A stretch of 64,000 nucleotides of DNA, taken from assembly GCF_006352025.1 (NCBI RefSeq), contig NZ_CP040936.1:3846001-3910000 (forward strand), written 5' to 3'. The notes beneath the pieces are model-generated. The model was not told where the DNA came from, made no database searches, and saw only the letters and a list, made by a program, of their open reading frames with translations. Shown one piece after another: positions 8,200 through 16,048 of this stretch (position 1 is its first letter; the number at the start of each line of letters is the position of its first letter). The translations under genes and the position numbers were made by a program. Source of the stretch: Hymenobacter sp. DG01 (lineage in GTDB: Bacteria; Bacteroidota; Bacteroidia; Cytophagales; Hymenobacteraceae).

Positions 8200-9339
8200 C
8201 TACTTCTTCCACTTCTGGGCAATGCCGACGGCCGTTTCCAGCATGTAGGGCTCCCACTGCTCAATTTTCCAGGCCGTGGCGCTGAGTTGGGGGCAGGTGT
8301 GCAGAAGCTGCCGGGCCTCGGCTACGGAGGGGGCCGTTTCCAGGATGCGGGACAGGTGCTGCTGCTGCTCGTGCAGGGCGGGGTCTTCCAGAACGGGACC
8401 CCGCCGCGGGGGCTGGAGCGGCAGAAATGCCTGTTCGGCAGCAGAAACCGTCAGGCTGGCCCGATGCTCTTGCACCAGGGTTTCCATTCTTCCGAAATCG
8501 AGGCGGAACCGGGCCCGGTTTTCCTCGGTCCGCAGACTGTTGCCCAACTGCTCCAGCACTACAAAGCGCAGGCGGGGGCACTGGGGCATGGTGCGTTGCA
8601 GCAGTTGAAATACCTCCTCCGGCACGCCCTGGTCGTGGGTGTCGCGGCGCACCTTCTGCTCCGGAGCCAATGCCGAGGGCTCCCAGCTACCCCCGGAAAT
8701 ATGGATTTCCCGCACCCGGTGCAGCGGATACAGGCGGATCAGCTCCTCGTAGGAAACCGAGAAATTGTGCAGCTGGCAGTACAGGTTATGCAAATCCAGA
8801 ATCAGGAACCCATTGACGGGCTCCAGCAGCTTATCCAGAAACTCGCCGTGGCGCTTCACCTCATCCAGACTGTAGGCAAAGGCCAGGTTCTCTAGTCCTA
8901 CCGGGCACCGGCAGGCCTCGTAAAGGCGGCTGAGGCGGTCCTGGCCCAGGCGCAGGGTAGCGGGCGTGTAGGGTACGGGCAGGGGCGCACCCGAGTGGAA
9001 GTTCTGGCCCGTGAAAAAGCCGAAATGCTCGGTTATGTGGGCGAAGGGCAGCTCGGCGGCTACCTTCCGCAGCTGGCTTAGCCACTGCTGCTGCTCCGGG
9101 CTCAACCTGCCCGAGAGCAGGGAAAAGAATACGCCGTGGCCCAGCAGCCGGTTACCGGCGCTGTAGGTGCGCAGCAGCTCCGAAAACCAGTCGGGCATCT
9201 GCTCGGTCCAGAACAGAGTATCAAACGACCACTCCACGGCCTCCACCCGGCCCTCGGCCAGCAAAGGCAGGGCCGCCGACAGAATATCGACGTCCAGGTT
9301 GCAGGCCAGGGCCGAGCAGATGGCAGGGTTTGCTTGCAC
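8200..9339 (-). CDS. MNIO (DUF692) multinuclear iron-dependent oxidative enzyme
   Basis: Member of the DUF692 family, TIM-barrel iron enzymes that oxidatively rewrite Cys, Asp and other residues in ribosomal peptides (known relatives: MbnB, TglH, ChrH, BufB). Likely metal ligands are visible in order: E36 in VEWSFD, H68 in LGHGVFFS, E104/H105 in ITEHFGF, E150-N151 in GLENLAF, D182-H184-N185 in LDLHNLYCQ, H213 in EIHISGG, H235-D236 in THDQGVPEEV, and E263 in VVLEQLG. The barrel ends near residue 290 and is followed by about 85 extra residues (to 379), rich in Gln, Leu and Glu, which could recognise a peptide. The gene begins 27 bases after a small lipoprotein-like gene ending in CPGCGLG, its probable substrate. 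No BufC-, ChrI- or TglI-type partner gene is adjacent. Family assignment is firm; chemistry and substrate are inference. Confidence 0.87.
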   Translation of the reverse strand: MQANPAICSALACNLDVDILSAALPLLAEGRVEAVEWSFDTLFWTEQMPDWFSELLRTYSAGNRLLGHGVFFSLLSGRLSPEQQQWLSQLRKVAAELPFAHITEHFGFFTGQNFHSGAPLPVPYTPATLRLGQDRLSRLYEACRCPVGLENLAFAYSLDEVKRHGEFLDKLLEPVNGFLILDLHNLYCQLHNFSVSYEELIRLYPLHRVREIHISGGSWEPSALAPEQKVRRDTHDQGVPEEVFQLLQRTMPQCPRLRFVVLEQLGNSLRTEENRARFRLDFGRMETLVQEHRASLTVSAAEQAFLPLQPPRRGPVLEDPALHEQQQHLSRILETAPSVAEARQLLHTCPQLSATAWKIEQWEPYMLETAVGIAQKWKK

Positions 9340-9366
9340 CGTGCGTGGTGAGTTAAGTGCCGGTGC

Positions 9367-9531
9367 TTAGCCCAGGCCGCAGCCGGGGCAGTTGGCGGGC
9401 GTTTGGCCGCTTTCCTTTTCCGTTTTCTTGCCCTTCTCGCCCGAGGGGGTAGGGTCGTTGTCTTTACAGCCTGAGGCCTGAACGGTCAGGCCTACCACAA
9501 TAGCACCGAGCAAGGCTTTGGATAGTTTCAT
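9367..9531 (-). CDS. 54-residue lipoprotein-like peptide ending CPGCGLG, candidate MNIO substrate
   Basis: Three parts can be seen: a signal peptide (MKLSKALLGAIVVGL and on), a possible lipobox ASGC giving Cys22 as the lipidated residue, and a hydrophilic Lys/Glu/Gly/Ser spacer (23-46) ending in ANCPGCGLG, with Cys48 and Cys51 two residues apart at the very C-terminus. The gene precedes the MNIO gene by 27 bases on the same strand. Small Cys-containing peptides directly upstream of DUF692 genes are the typical precursors of this enzyme class, and secreted precursors are known for the bufferin type. The frame is open back to 9603, but the ATG at 9531 gives a clean signal peptide. Too short to recognise by family; the precursor role is inferred from context. 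Confidence 0.72.
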   Translation of the reverse strand: MKLSKALLGAIVVGLTVQASGCKDNDPTPSGEKGKKTEKESGQTPANCPGCGLG

Positions 9532-9699
9532 GGGGGTAGGGTAGTGGTTGGACAAATGAGCTGGCTTTCCGGGAAGAGCCCCCGCCTCCCGGAAAGGTTG
9601 CATGCGAAAATCAGTGTCCGTCTCCAGTCATAGCCTGAAACTTTGCCGCTGGGCAATGCCTGGTGGGCAGAAGCCGGTGGGGTATTGGCGGGCCGGAGG

Positions 9700-10122
9700 C
9701 TACTCCCGCTCAAACTCCAGCCCGCAGGTAAAGCAGTGGCACTGGGGCTTTTCGGGAGCTAACAGCCACAGGCGTAGCTTCACAAAAAGGTTGTCGGTGG
9801 GCTGGGGCAGGTGGCGGCATACTACATCGGTGTGGTGGCAGCGCGGGCAGCGCAGGCCGGCCTCCGGTTCTTCATCGGGCGCCTCGGGAGGCATGGGGTG
9901 CATGGGAGCCCGCTGGGCGTGCAGCAGCTCCTGGGCCGCCGCTACGTCGGTGGCGCGCACGAACAGGCGCACGGAGCCCAGCACCGGGCCGTAGGGGCGG
10001 TTTTCGTTGCCGAGAAAGCACGGAATGCCGGCCGCATCCAGCTGGTTTTTGGCCAGATGGGCCGCAATGGTATCCCGAAAGGAATCGAGCAGAACGATGG
10101 AAGAAGTGGAATCAGAAGACAT
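9700..10122 (-). CDS. DUF2007-type protein with C-terminal zinc ribbon
   Basis: Soluble 140-residue protein. Residues about 8-70 (VLLDSFRDTIAAHLAKNQLDAAGI..., then RLFVRATDVAAAQELL) match the DUF2007 or putative signal-transducing fold, which resembles a small GlnB-like ferredoxin fold. The second half has two Cys pairs, CPRC at about 93-96 and, near the end, CHCFTCG, which should form a zinc ribbon. A Pro/Glu-rich linker joins them. Its function is unknown. It lies upstream of the MNIO pair on the same strand, 168 bases away, so joint transcription is possible but not shown. Confidence 0.72.
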   Translation of the reverse strand: MSSDSTSSIVLLDSFRDTIAAHLAKNQLDAAGIPCFLGNENRPYGPVLGSVRLFVRATDVAAAQELLHAQRAPMHPMPPEAPDEEPEAGLRCPRCHHTDVVCRHLPQPTDNLFVKLRLWLLAPEKPQCHCFTCGLEFERE

Positions 10123-10174
10123 AAGCCATACGCAGGGAGGCAGAGCCAGCCGGCTCCGTTAAGCCAAAAACAAC

Positions 10175-10198
10175 AGAAGCACCCGATTGGGTGCTTCT
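10175..10198 (-). terminator. Rho-independent terminator of the OFA transporter unit
   Basis: A perfect 10-bp stem, AGAAGCACCC and GGGTGCTTCT, around a 4-base GATT loop. On the minus strand it is followed by TTGTTTTTGG, so it ends transcription coming from the transporter and its small subunit, before the DUF2007 gene. Confidence 0.85.
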
Positions 10199-10224
10199 GA
10201 AGCCGATAAAAACGGGTTTTGGTC

Positions 10225-10380
10225 TTACTTAAACAAGGCCAGCGCTTTAATAAACGTCTGCGACACGCCCCAGGCCAGGGGAATGCCCACGTACAGCCAG
10301 GCCAGAATGGCCGAGCCACCCACGGCCGCCGGCTCCTGGGCGGGCGGCGTGGCCGAAGAAGAATTAGCGGGAGTGCTCAT
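10225..10380 (-). CDS. MFS transporter small subunit (51 residues)
   Basis: A short protein with a Pro/Ala/Ser-rich start and a single membrane helix: SAILAWLYVGIPLAWGVSQT followed by a short FIKALALFK tail. This W-x-Y-V-G-I-P-L-A-W-G pattern is that of the tiny proteins annotated as small subunits of oxalate/formate-type MFS transporters. It begins 35 bases after the transporter gene on the same strand and is followed by a terminator at 10175-10198, which fits a two-gene unit. Start ATG and TAA stop were read directly. It is easily missed because of its length. Confidence 0.83.
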   Translation of the reverse strand: MSTPANSSSATPPAQEPAAVGGSAILAWLYVGIPLAWGVSQTFIKALALFK

Positions 10381-10415
10381 AGTTGCAAAGAAGTTAGGGG
10401 GTAGGAAAACCGGGC

Positions 10416-11819
10416 TTAGTGCCCACCGGCCTCAATAGTTACGGGTCCTTTTTCGTAGTATTCTTCTTTTACGGGGCGCACTGCCAGGTTAGCCAGCAGC
10501 CCCAGTACCAGCACGCCGGCCATGGTGTAGAATACGTTCTGGTAGGCCGCGGCACCCTTCAGGCCCTGCTCCTTGGCGTGCTCGTGCAGGGTATGCACAA
10601 TCAGGGGGCCCAGTACCCCGGCCGTACTCCAGGCCGTGAGCAGGCGGCCATGAATGGCGCCTACCTGGTACTTGCCAAACATATCGGAGAGGTAAGCCGG
10701 AATGGTCGCGAAGCCACCTCCGTACATGCTGATAATCACGCAGGCCACTACCACGAATAAGGTCAGCTGCAGGCTGCGGCCCAGGGTAGGCACCAGGGCG
10801 TAGAGCAGGATGCCCAACCCAAAATAGATGGCATACGTGGTCTTACGACCCAGCTTATCGGAAGCCGATGACCAAAAAAAGCGGCCCAGCAGGTTAAACA
10901 GGCTCAGCAAACCCACGAAGCCGGCCGCTGCCGCCGCCGTTACGCCGCGCCCCGTGCCCATGGCCCCATCCGAAAAGGTTTCCTGTACCAGCGGCGAGGC
11001 CGTTTCCAGCACCCCGATACCGGCCGTTACGTTGGTGAGCAGCACCACCCACAGCAGCCAGAACTGTGGGGTCTTAATGGCATTATCGGCCGAAACGTTG
11101 GCCGTAGTTATCATGTCGTTGTGCTCGGTGCTGGGCACGTAGCCGGCTGGTTTCCAGTCGTCGGCAGGCACCCGGATGGTCCAGACGCCGAACTGCATGA
11201 ACAGCAGGTAAATCAGGCCCATCACAATGAACGTAGGCGCCACGCCCTGGGGCGCCGAGTCCTTGAAGTGCGTCATGAGGTTGTTGGCCAAAGGCGAGCC
11301 AATCATGGCCCCGCCGCCAAAGCCCATGATGGCCATGCCCGTGGCTACCCCCTTGCGGTCCGGAAACCACTTAATCAGGGTGCTGACCGGCGAAATGTAG
11401 CCGATGCCCAGCCCGATTCCGCCCACAAAGCCGTAGCCGAAGTAAAGCAGCCAGATGTTGTGCAAATGAATCCCAAGGGAGGCAATCAGGAAGCCACCGC
11501 CGAAGCATAGGGCCGAAGCCAGCATGGCCTTGCGCGGACCCACCCGCTCCAGCCACTTCCCAAACACGGCCGCCGAAAGCCCCAGCAGCACAATGGCAAT
11601 GGAAAAGGTAATGCCGATTTGTGTGGGTGTCCAGTCGTCGGGGGCGGGGTTGTTTACGTCGCCACTGATCAGGGCGCCCAGCGGTTTATTGAACACGCTG
11701 AAGGCGTAGGCCTGCCCAATGGCGAGGTGAATAGCCAGCGCGGCCGGCGGAACCAGCCACCGGTTGTAGCCCGGCCCGGCAACAGTGCGACTACGGTCCA
11801 GTAAGGAGTCATTTGCCAT
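10416..11819 (-). CDS. OFA-family MFS transporter (oxalate/formate antiporter-like)
   Basis: A 467-residue major facilitator with about 12 membrane segments. The start (YNRWLVPPAALAIHLAIGQAY, then AFSVFNKPL), the long periplasmic insertion, the KWLERVGPRKAM loop between helices 2 and 3, and IGLGIGYISPVSTLIKWFPDRKG are typical of the OFA branch, whose characterised members exchange oxalate for formate. GRFFWSSASDKLGRK in the second half is the repeated MFS loop motif. Relatives transport various small carboxylates and no oxalate-degrading genes lie nearby, so the substrate is open. It is the first gene of a unit with the 51-residue small subunit. The leader contains an inverted repeat at 11945-11976. 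Confidence 0.87.
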   Translation of the reverse strand: MANDSLLDRSRTVAGPGYNRWLVPPAALAIHLAIGQAYAFSVFNKPLGALISGDVNNPAPDDWTPTQIGITFSIAIVLLGLSAAVFGKWLERVGPRKAMLASALCFGGGFLIASLGIHLHNIWLLYFGYGFVGGIGLGIGYISPVSTLIKWFPDRKGVATGMAIMGFGGGAMIGSPLANNLMTHFKDSAPQGVAPTFIVMGLIYLLFMQFGVWTIRVPADDWKPAGYVPSTEHNDMITTANVSADNAIKTPQFWLLWVVLLTNVTAGIGVLETASPLVQETFSDGAMGTGRGVTAAAAAGFVGLLSLFNLLGRFFWSSASDKLGRKTTYAIYFGLGILLYALVPTLGRSLQLTLFVVVACVIISMYGGGFATIPAYLSDMFGKYQVGAIHGRLLTAWSTAGVLGPLIVHTLHEHAKEQGLKGAAAYQNVFYTMAGVLVLGLLANLAVRPVKEEYYEKGPVTIEAGGH

Positions 11820-12232
11820 AAGTGGAATGGGTGTTTGGGAGTGAAAGAACGGTCCGACCAGCTAGCCGATGCCATGCAATGCTCGGCTGTACGAGTTGGT
11901 AACCAATAAGGTAGAAGTTCGGGTGGGGGTTTCTACTGGGCACCTCAACTATTTTTTGGTAAAAAGCTATAGTTGACTTTTGCCTTGCTGGTCCCATTCG
12001 GCCTTCGCTATATACCAGAGTACCTGTCTTACGTGAATAATGGATGTAGGTACACATCAGCCGCCGTTCTTTCGCGCGGGAAAGCACCCGTACTACAGCC
12101 CGGGAGCTGCGGTGTGTGCTTAATGAGGTGTGCAAGAATAAGTTATTGATATACGCGACCTTCTTCCTCGCTGCCTGTTGCCGCTGCCTTATCAGTAAGG
12201 CAGTTTAGTCCGGTAGCCCGGGGTAGGAAGCA
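11820..12232. other. 413-bp leader region upstream of the OFA transporter
   Basis: Non-coding stretch between the transporter and the amidase, both on the minus strand. It contains the inverted repeat at 11945-11976 and a short GC hairpin-like stretch near 12080-12110. An open frame at 11809-12135 has no recognisable product. No RNA gene is visible. Confidence 0.45.
11945..11976. promoter_or_regulatory. Inverted repeat upstream of the OFA transporter (candidate operator)
   Basis: TCAACTAT and ATAGTTGA form perfect 8-bp arms 16 bases apart, and inside them a T-run faces an A-run, so the whole 32 bases could fold or bind a dimeric regulator. It lies about 125 bases before the transporter start. 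No regulator gene is adjacent. Confidence 0.4.
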
Positions 12233-13786
12233 CTATTGGGTTTCCGCTGCCGGCTCGTGTAGTAGCCAGCCCCGGGGGCCGCGGGCCCGGCTGCGTTTCA
12301 GGAATACCTCCAGCCCACGCCTCATGGCCTCTGCCATCCGCTGCTGAAACTGTGGGTCTGTGAGGCGCTTCTCATCCTCGGGGTTCGATACGAAAGCCGT
12401 TTCCACCAGGGCGTTGGGGTACTCCGTAGGCCCGTTCAGCCCGAAGTTGAAGCCACCTACGTTGCCAAACCCCGCCAGCCCGGTGCCACGCATCTGCTCG
12501 TACAAAGCCACCGACAGCGGCCGAAACGCCACGTAGCGGTAGTACGTGCTGGTGCCGTGGGCCGTGGCGCTACCCGAGGAATTCACATGAATGCTGATCA
12601 GCAAATCGGGGTTGAGGCGGCGCAAAAGCAGCACCCGGTCGCCGTTATCCACGGTGGCATCGGTCTCGCGGGTCATGAGCACGCGGGCCCCAGCCTGCTC
12701 CAGCTCCTGGCGCAATTTCAGGGCAATGGCCAGGGTCAGGTCTTTCTCGCGGGCCCCGCTGGCGCCGGTAGCGCCCACGTTGGTGCCGCCGTGCCCGGCA
12801 TCAATAGCCACCCGCAGGCCCTGCAGCCGCATCTTTCGGGGCGGGCACTTTACTCTAATTTCCAGAGTATTGCCACGGTAACCGATGTGGTAGCCCCAGC
12901 TTTGGCGGTGGCGGAGGGGTAGTACCAGCCGGAACACATCGGGCTGCACCTGCTCGTAGGTCACGTCGCCCAACTCCTGCAGGCCGTCGCGCTGGGTTAT
13001 CCAGTTGGTGTTGGATGTCGCCCCGAAAATATCAACCACCAGGTGGCTGGGGTCTGTGAGCAGCTGGGAGCGGTAGGGCAGGCGCTGACTGAGCGCCACC
13101 CGCACGTAATCATATATGGAGTCGCCCTGCACGCTCCAGGAGCCCGTGAGCGAGCTGGGCACGAAGCCACCCGGCGGCAGCAGACGCACTACCTCCTGAG
13201 GTACCCAGGCCGTTTGGGATTCGCTGAGCTGCACCCGGTACTGGTTGCCCACCCGCCCCGTGAGGTGCAGCACCACCGCCGAGTCGAGGTAGCCGAGCTT
13301 GGCCCCGCCCAACCGGTCTTCGCCCAGCCCGTAGTTCAGGTACGCCAGCTGGCCCTTCGTAACGGCCAGCTGGGGCTGGTTGGGGTTCATGAACCGAACC
13401 CGGCTCTTGCTGAAGGCAGTGGTAATAAGGCTGTCGGGCGTCAGGAGTTGGAACGAAATGCGCCGGTTGTGCAGGGTGTCGCCGGGCTGCACTACGTAAG
13501 TACCCTGGTACACCCCGCGCTTGCCCTGGGTCTGGGCGGGCGGCAATTCCGTGAGGGGCTGTCCATTCAGGAAGCTAGCCCTCTGGCCCGGCGTACCCGT
13601 CAGGCGCACCTGCAGCCGGTCGCCGGGCCGGAGCCACTGGTCGGCGGCGGGCACAGTTTCGGCGCTGTTGATAACCGGAGGGGTAGGGGCCGGCGGGCGG
13701 CGCTGCTGGGCCAGTGCGGTAGAAGCATGGTTCAGAAAGGCACCCAGCCCAATCAGGCCGGCAAAAAGAGTCCGAAAAATCTGCAT
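12233..13786 (-). CDS. Secreted N-acetylmuramoyl-L-alanine amidase
   Basis: Zinc amidase that cuts the MurNAc to L-Ala bond in peptidoglycan. From the ATG at 13786 the 517-residue protein begins with a signal peptide (MQIFRTLFAGLIGLG...), followed by about 300 residues of beta-rich, SH3-like and AMIN-like sequence with a Tyr/Trp-rich pattern, then an Amidase_3 domain from about residue 325. Its motifs are IDAGHGG (first zinc His), GAREKDLTLAIA (zinc Glu), SIHVNSSGS (second zinc His) and ALVETAFVSNPEDEKRL (catalytic Glu). A start seven codons upstream is possible. The long N-terminal part probably anchors or localises the enzyme in the wall. Confidence 0.92.
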   Translation of the reverse strand: MQIFRTLFAGLIGLGAFLNHASTALAQQRRPPAPTPPVINSAETVPAADQWLRPGDRLQVRLTGTPGQRASFLNGQPLTELPPAQTQGKRGVYQGTYVVQPGDTLHNRRISFQLLTPDSLITTAFSKSRVRFMNPNQPQLAVTKGQLAYLNYGLGEDRLGGAKLGYLDSAVVLHLTGRVGNQYRVQLSESQTAWVPQEVVRLLPPGGFVPSSLTGSWSVQGDSIYDYVRVALSQRLPYRSQLLTDPSHLVVDIFGATSNTNWITQRDGLQELGDVTYEQVQPDVFRLVLPLRHRQSWGYHIGYRGNTLEIRVKCPPRKMRLQGLRVAIDAGHGGTNVGATGASGAREKDLTLAIALKLRQELEQAGARVLMTRETDATVDNGDRVLLLRRLNPDLLISIHVNSSGSATAHGTSTYYRYVAFRPLSVALYEQMRGTGLAGFGNVGGFNFGLNGPTEYPNALVETAFVSNPEDEKRLTDPQFQQRMAEAMRRGLEVFLKRSRARGPRGWLLHEPAAETQ

Positions 13787-13948
13787 ACGTGAAAAGTACA
13801 GCCGCATAAGCGGCTTCGGGCGTTACGAGGGGGTAGGGAATAGCAGGGGCCCTACCCCTGCGCTCATGCAAAAGCCCCACCAGCGGCGGGGCTTGCAACC
13901 AACGGCGGGCACAGATAATGGCCGCGCCAAGTGTCCTGGCGGGGCGGG

Positions 13949-14479
13949 TTAATCGGGCTGCTTCACGGCCTGACCCAGGTCCTTCACGTCGCGGCCGGTT
14001 TCCAGGGCTGTAAACTCGGTCTGCAGGGCCCGAATGTGCAGCTCGTCGCGGCCCTTAATATCGAGGCGGATGGCCCGGAACTGGGCGTTGAGGCGGCGGC
14101 TGATGGCGGTAGCATAGTCCCAGTCGCGCTGGGTCCACTGTTTGCGCTGGGCGCGCACCTGCTGCATAAACTGCACGAAGGCCGGCTCAATGGTCTGGGG
14201 CGTGAGCTGCTCTACGGCCGCGTAGGTACCTAGCAGCTCATTAGTAAAGGCCGTTTCAGCGGCTTTGTCGAGGGGCTGGCGGGTGCGGGCCCGGGAAGTG
14301 GAGTCGAAGCGGGCGGCCCGGCGGCCGGCCACGCGCAGCTTGGCGGCGGCGCGGTCGGCTGCGGTATCAAGCCGGCGTGCTTCCTGCTTTACCATTTCCT
14401 GCCGCTCGCGCGGAGTAGTGTCGCAGGCTGCCAGCAGCAGTCCGGCCGCGGGCAGCAAAAACAAACGGATAGATTTCAT
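13949..14479 (-). CDS. Lipoprotein of unknown function, helical
   Basis: 176 residues from the ATG at 14479, beginning MKSIRLFLLPAAGLLLAAC, a clear lipoprotein signal with Cys19 as acceptor. The mature part is strongly charged and Ala/Arg/Gln-rich (RERQEMVKQEARRLDTAADRA and later), predicting a mostly helical, perhaps coiled-coil periplasmic protein. I do not recognise the family. An 18-codon longer frame to 14533 would bury the signal peptide and is rejected. It is on the same strand as the amidase that follows and could be co-transcribed. Confidence 0.75.
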   Translation of the reverse strand: MKSIRLFLLPAAGLLLAACDTTPRERQEMVKQEARRLDTAADRAAAKLRVAGRRAARFDSTSRARTRQPLDKAAETAFTNELLGTYAAVEQLTPQTIEPAFVQFMQQVRAQRKQWTQRDWDYATAISRRLNAQFRAIRLDIKGRDELHIRALQTEFTALETGRDVKDLGQAVKQPD

Positions 14480-14606
14480 GTCGGCAAGGTATTGATTGTG
14501 GCGTGACGAAGCGTGCCCCGCGCTGCAGCTCATACGCAGCGCCGCCCGCCTTTGTACGAGGCGGGCGGCGGTAGTTGTTCAGGCTAGAAGGGGGTAGGGG
14601 CTAGGA

Positions 14607-15173
14607 TTAGGGCCGCATCCGGAACGTAAAAGGAATTTCGTACTTGGAAACCACGGCGCGGCTGCCAATGCGGGCCGGAATCCACTGGGCCGGAATACTG
14701 CGGGCTACGCGCAGGGCTTCCTCGTCGCAGCCGGAGCCAATGCCGAGCACCACCTGGTAGTTGCTGGCTTGCCCCAGGGTATCCACCACAAACGATACCA
14801 GCACCCGGTCCTGCACGTTTTTGTTCTGGGCCGCCGCCGGGTAGTTGAGCTTGGAAACATACTGGGCCAGGGTGGCGTCGCCACCAATAAAGAACACTGG
14901 GTGCGCTACCCGCTGGCGCGTCCAGTCGCCGGCAGCATTTTGCACGGGGTAGGGCACATCATCAAACGGACGATAGAAAATCAACTTCTTGGTGGTGTGG
15001 TCGTACTTCTGCGCCACCACCTGGCTGCCGTCGCGGGTGTAGGAGTAGTATTCCCAGACTCCCACTTTTTCGCCCTTTTCCAGCATGCCGCTTTCCAGGT
15101 CGTTTTTGCGCATTTTCTGAGCCTCCGCCGTGAAGCAGGCCAGCAGTAGTAATAAGAGTACAAGTTGTTTCAT
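14607..15173 (-). CDS. Periplasmic TonB C-terminal-domain protein
   Basis: 188 residues with a Sec signal peptide (MKQLVLLLLLLACFTAEAQ) and a C-terminal TonB_C fold: YPAAAQNKNVQDRVLVSFVVD, then GCDEEALRVARSIPAQWIPA. Between them lies a domain with VGVWEYYSYTRDG, the MORN/toxin-antitoxin-like pattern found in Bacteroidota energy-transducer-like proteins. It lacks the TonB membrane anchor and proline spacer, so it is unlikely to energise receptors directly. Two related proteins are at 44804-46128. Role unknown. Confidence 0.8.
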   Translation of the reverse strand: MKQLVLLLLLLACFTAEAQKMRKNDLESGMLEKGEKVGVWEYYSYTRDGSQVVAQKYDHTTKKLIFYRPFDDVPYPVQNAAGDWTRQRVAHPVFFIGGDATLAQYVSKLNYPAAAQNKNVQDRVLVSFVVDTLGQASNYQVVLGIGSGCDEEALRVARSIPAQWIPARIGSRAVVSKYEIPFTFRMRP

Positions 15174-15460
15174 AGGAGAAACGGGAGGTGGGAGGTAGGG
15201 GGTAGAGCAAGGTAACCCGGGGATTGGCCTGATTGATGGCTCCGGGCGGGAAATTAAATCTTTGCTTTGTTATAAAGCGCGGGCCCTTCAGAATAGAAAG
15301 GCACCAGAAAAAAGGCTGAGAAAGTACCGTAAAAGCAGTAAAAAAAGACGCTACTGACACTGGGGTGAGTAACCACACACGTAGTATGGTCCGGGAAATT
15401 TACCAATTTCCTTTCAGCCTCCCAAAATAGAGCAGGATAAATGCCGCTGAAGCAGTCGGT

Positions 15461-15940
15461 TTACTCGGCGAGGTCGTCGAGCTGGTCGCGCAGGTCGCGC
15501 AGCTGCGTTTGCAGGCCGGGCCAGGCCGGACATAGTTTCTCCAGGCGCCCGAGTACGCGGAGTGCCCCCCGGGCATCGCCGAGCATCCGTAGCATGGTGG
15601 CCCACCCCGAGAGGGCCCCGAAATGGCGGGGCTCCAGGCGCAGGGTTTCGCGCACGTCGCGCAGGGAGGCATTGTACTCACCCCGCAGGTAGTAGGCGGT
15701 GGCGCGCTTGTTCCAGCCCTCGGCATAGTCGGGGCTGGTTTCCGTGAGCAAGGTAAACTGCTGAATGGCCAGGGTATAGTCGCCGGCGGCCAGGGCGCGC
15801 ATGCCCGCCTCCAGGTACTTGTCGAGTAGCGGATGGCCGGCCGTGAGCCAGATCTGCCAGATGCCGTCCTGCAGGGCCTCAATTTCGGCCGGAGCCGTGG
15901 CCTCCCGCAGGCGTGCAAACAGGTCGTTGAGGGAATTCAA
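15461..15940 (-). CDS. TPR-repeat protein
   Basis: 159 residues, no signal peptide, with tandem TPR-like helices: MRALAAGDYTLAIQQFTLLTE, then DYAEGWNKRATAYYLRGEYNAS and a third at HFGALSGWATMLRMLGDARGAL. It probably acts as a protein-interaction scaffold in the cytoplasm. The only start that keeps the full helical N-terminus is TTG at 15940, which abuts an inverted-repeat element (15943-16038), so the ordinary start and leader may have been displaced by the repeat. Confidence 0.75.
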   Translation of the reverse strand: MNSLNDLFARLREATAPAEIEALQDGIWQIWLTAGHPLLDKYLEAGMRALAAGDYTLAIQQFTLLTETSPDYAEGWNKRATAYYLRGEYNASLRDVRETLRLEPRHFGALSGWATMLRMLGDARGALRVLGRLEKLCPAWPGLQTQLRDLRDQLDDLAE

Positions 15941-15942
15941 AA

Positions 15943-16038
15943 GGTGAATTGGTGAGATGGTGAAATAGTGAGTTCTACGTTTTCAAAGGCGCAAGTGGCG
16001 CAGTCTGAACGAAAAACTCACCGTCTCACCAATTCACC
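15943..16038. repeat. GGTGA-type inverted-repeat element between TPR and metF genes
   Basis: Perfect 14-bp arms, GGTGAATTGGTGAG (15943-15956) and CTCACCAATTCACC (16025-16038), enclose about 70 bases. The left arm continues into GATGGTGAAATAGTGAG, the same words that form the arms at 31142-31352 and 34260-34562. The left arm begins three bases from the TPR start codon and the right arm ends about 10 bases from the metF stop. Confidence 0.85.
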
Positions 16039-16048
16039 ATCTTGCCAC

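Noticed and set aside
9528..9713. Minus-strand frame between the small peptide and the DUF2007 gene
   Set aside because: Pro/Ser-rich without any start context; the stretch more likely holds the promoter of the MNIO pair.
11809..12135. Possible 108-codon gene upstream of the OFA transporter
   Set aside because: No motif, no context, overlaps the start of the transporter; region reads as leader.
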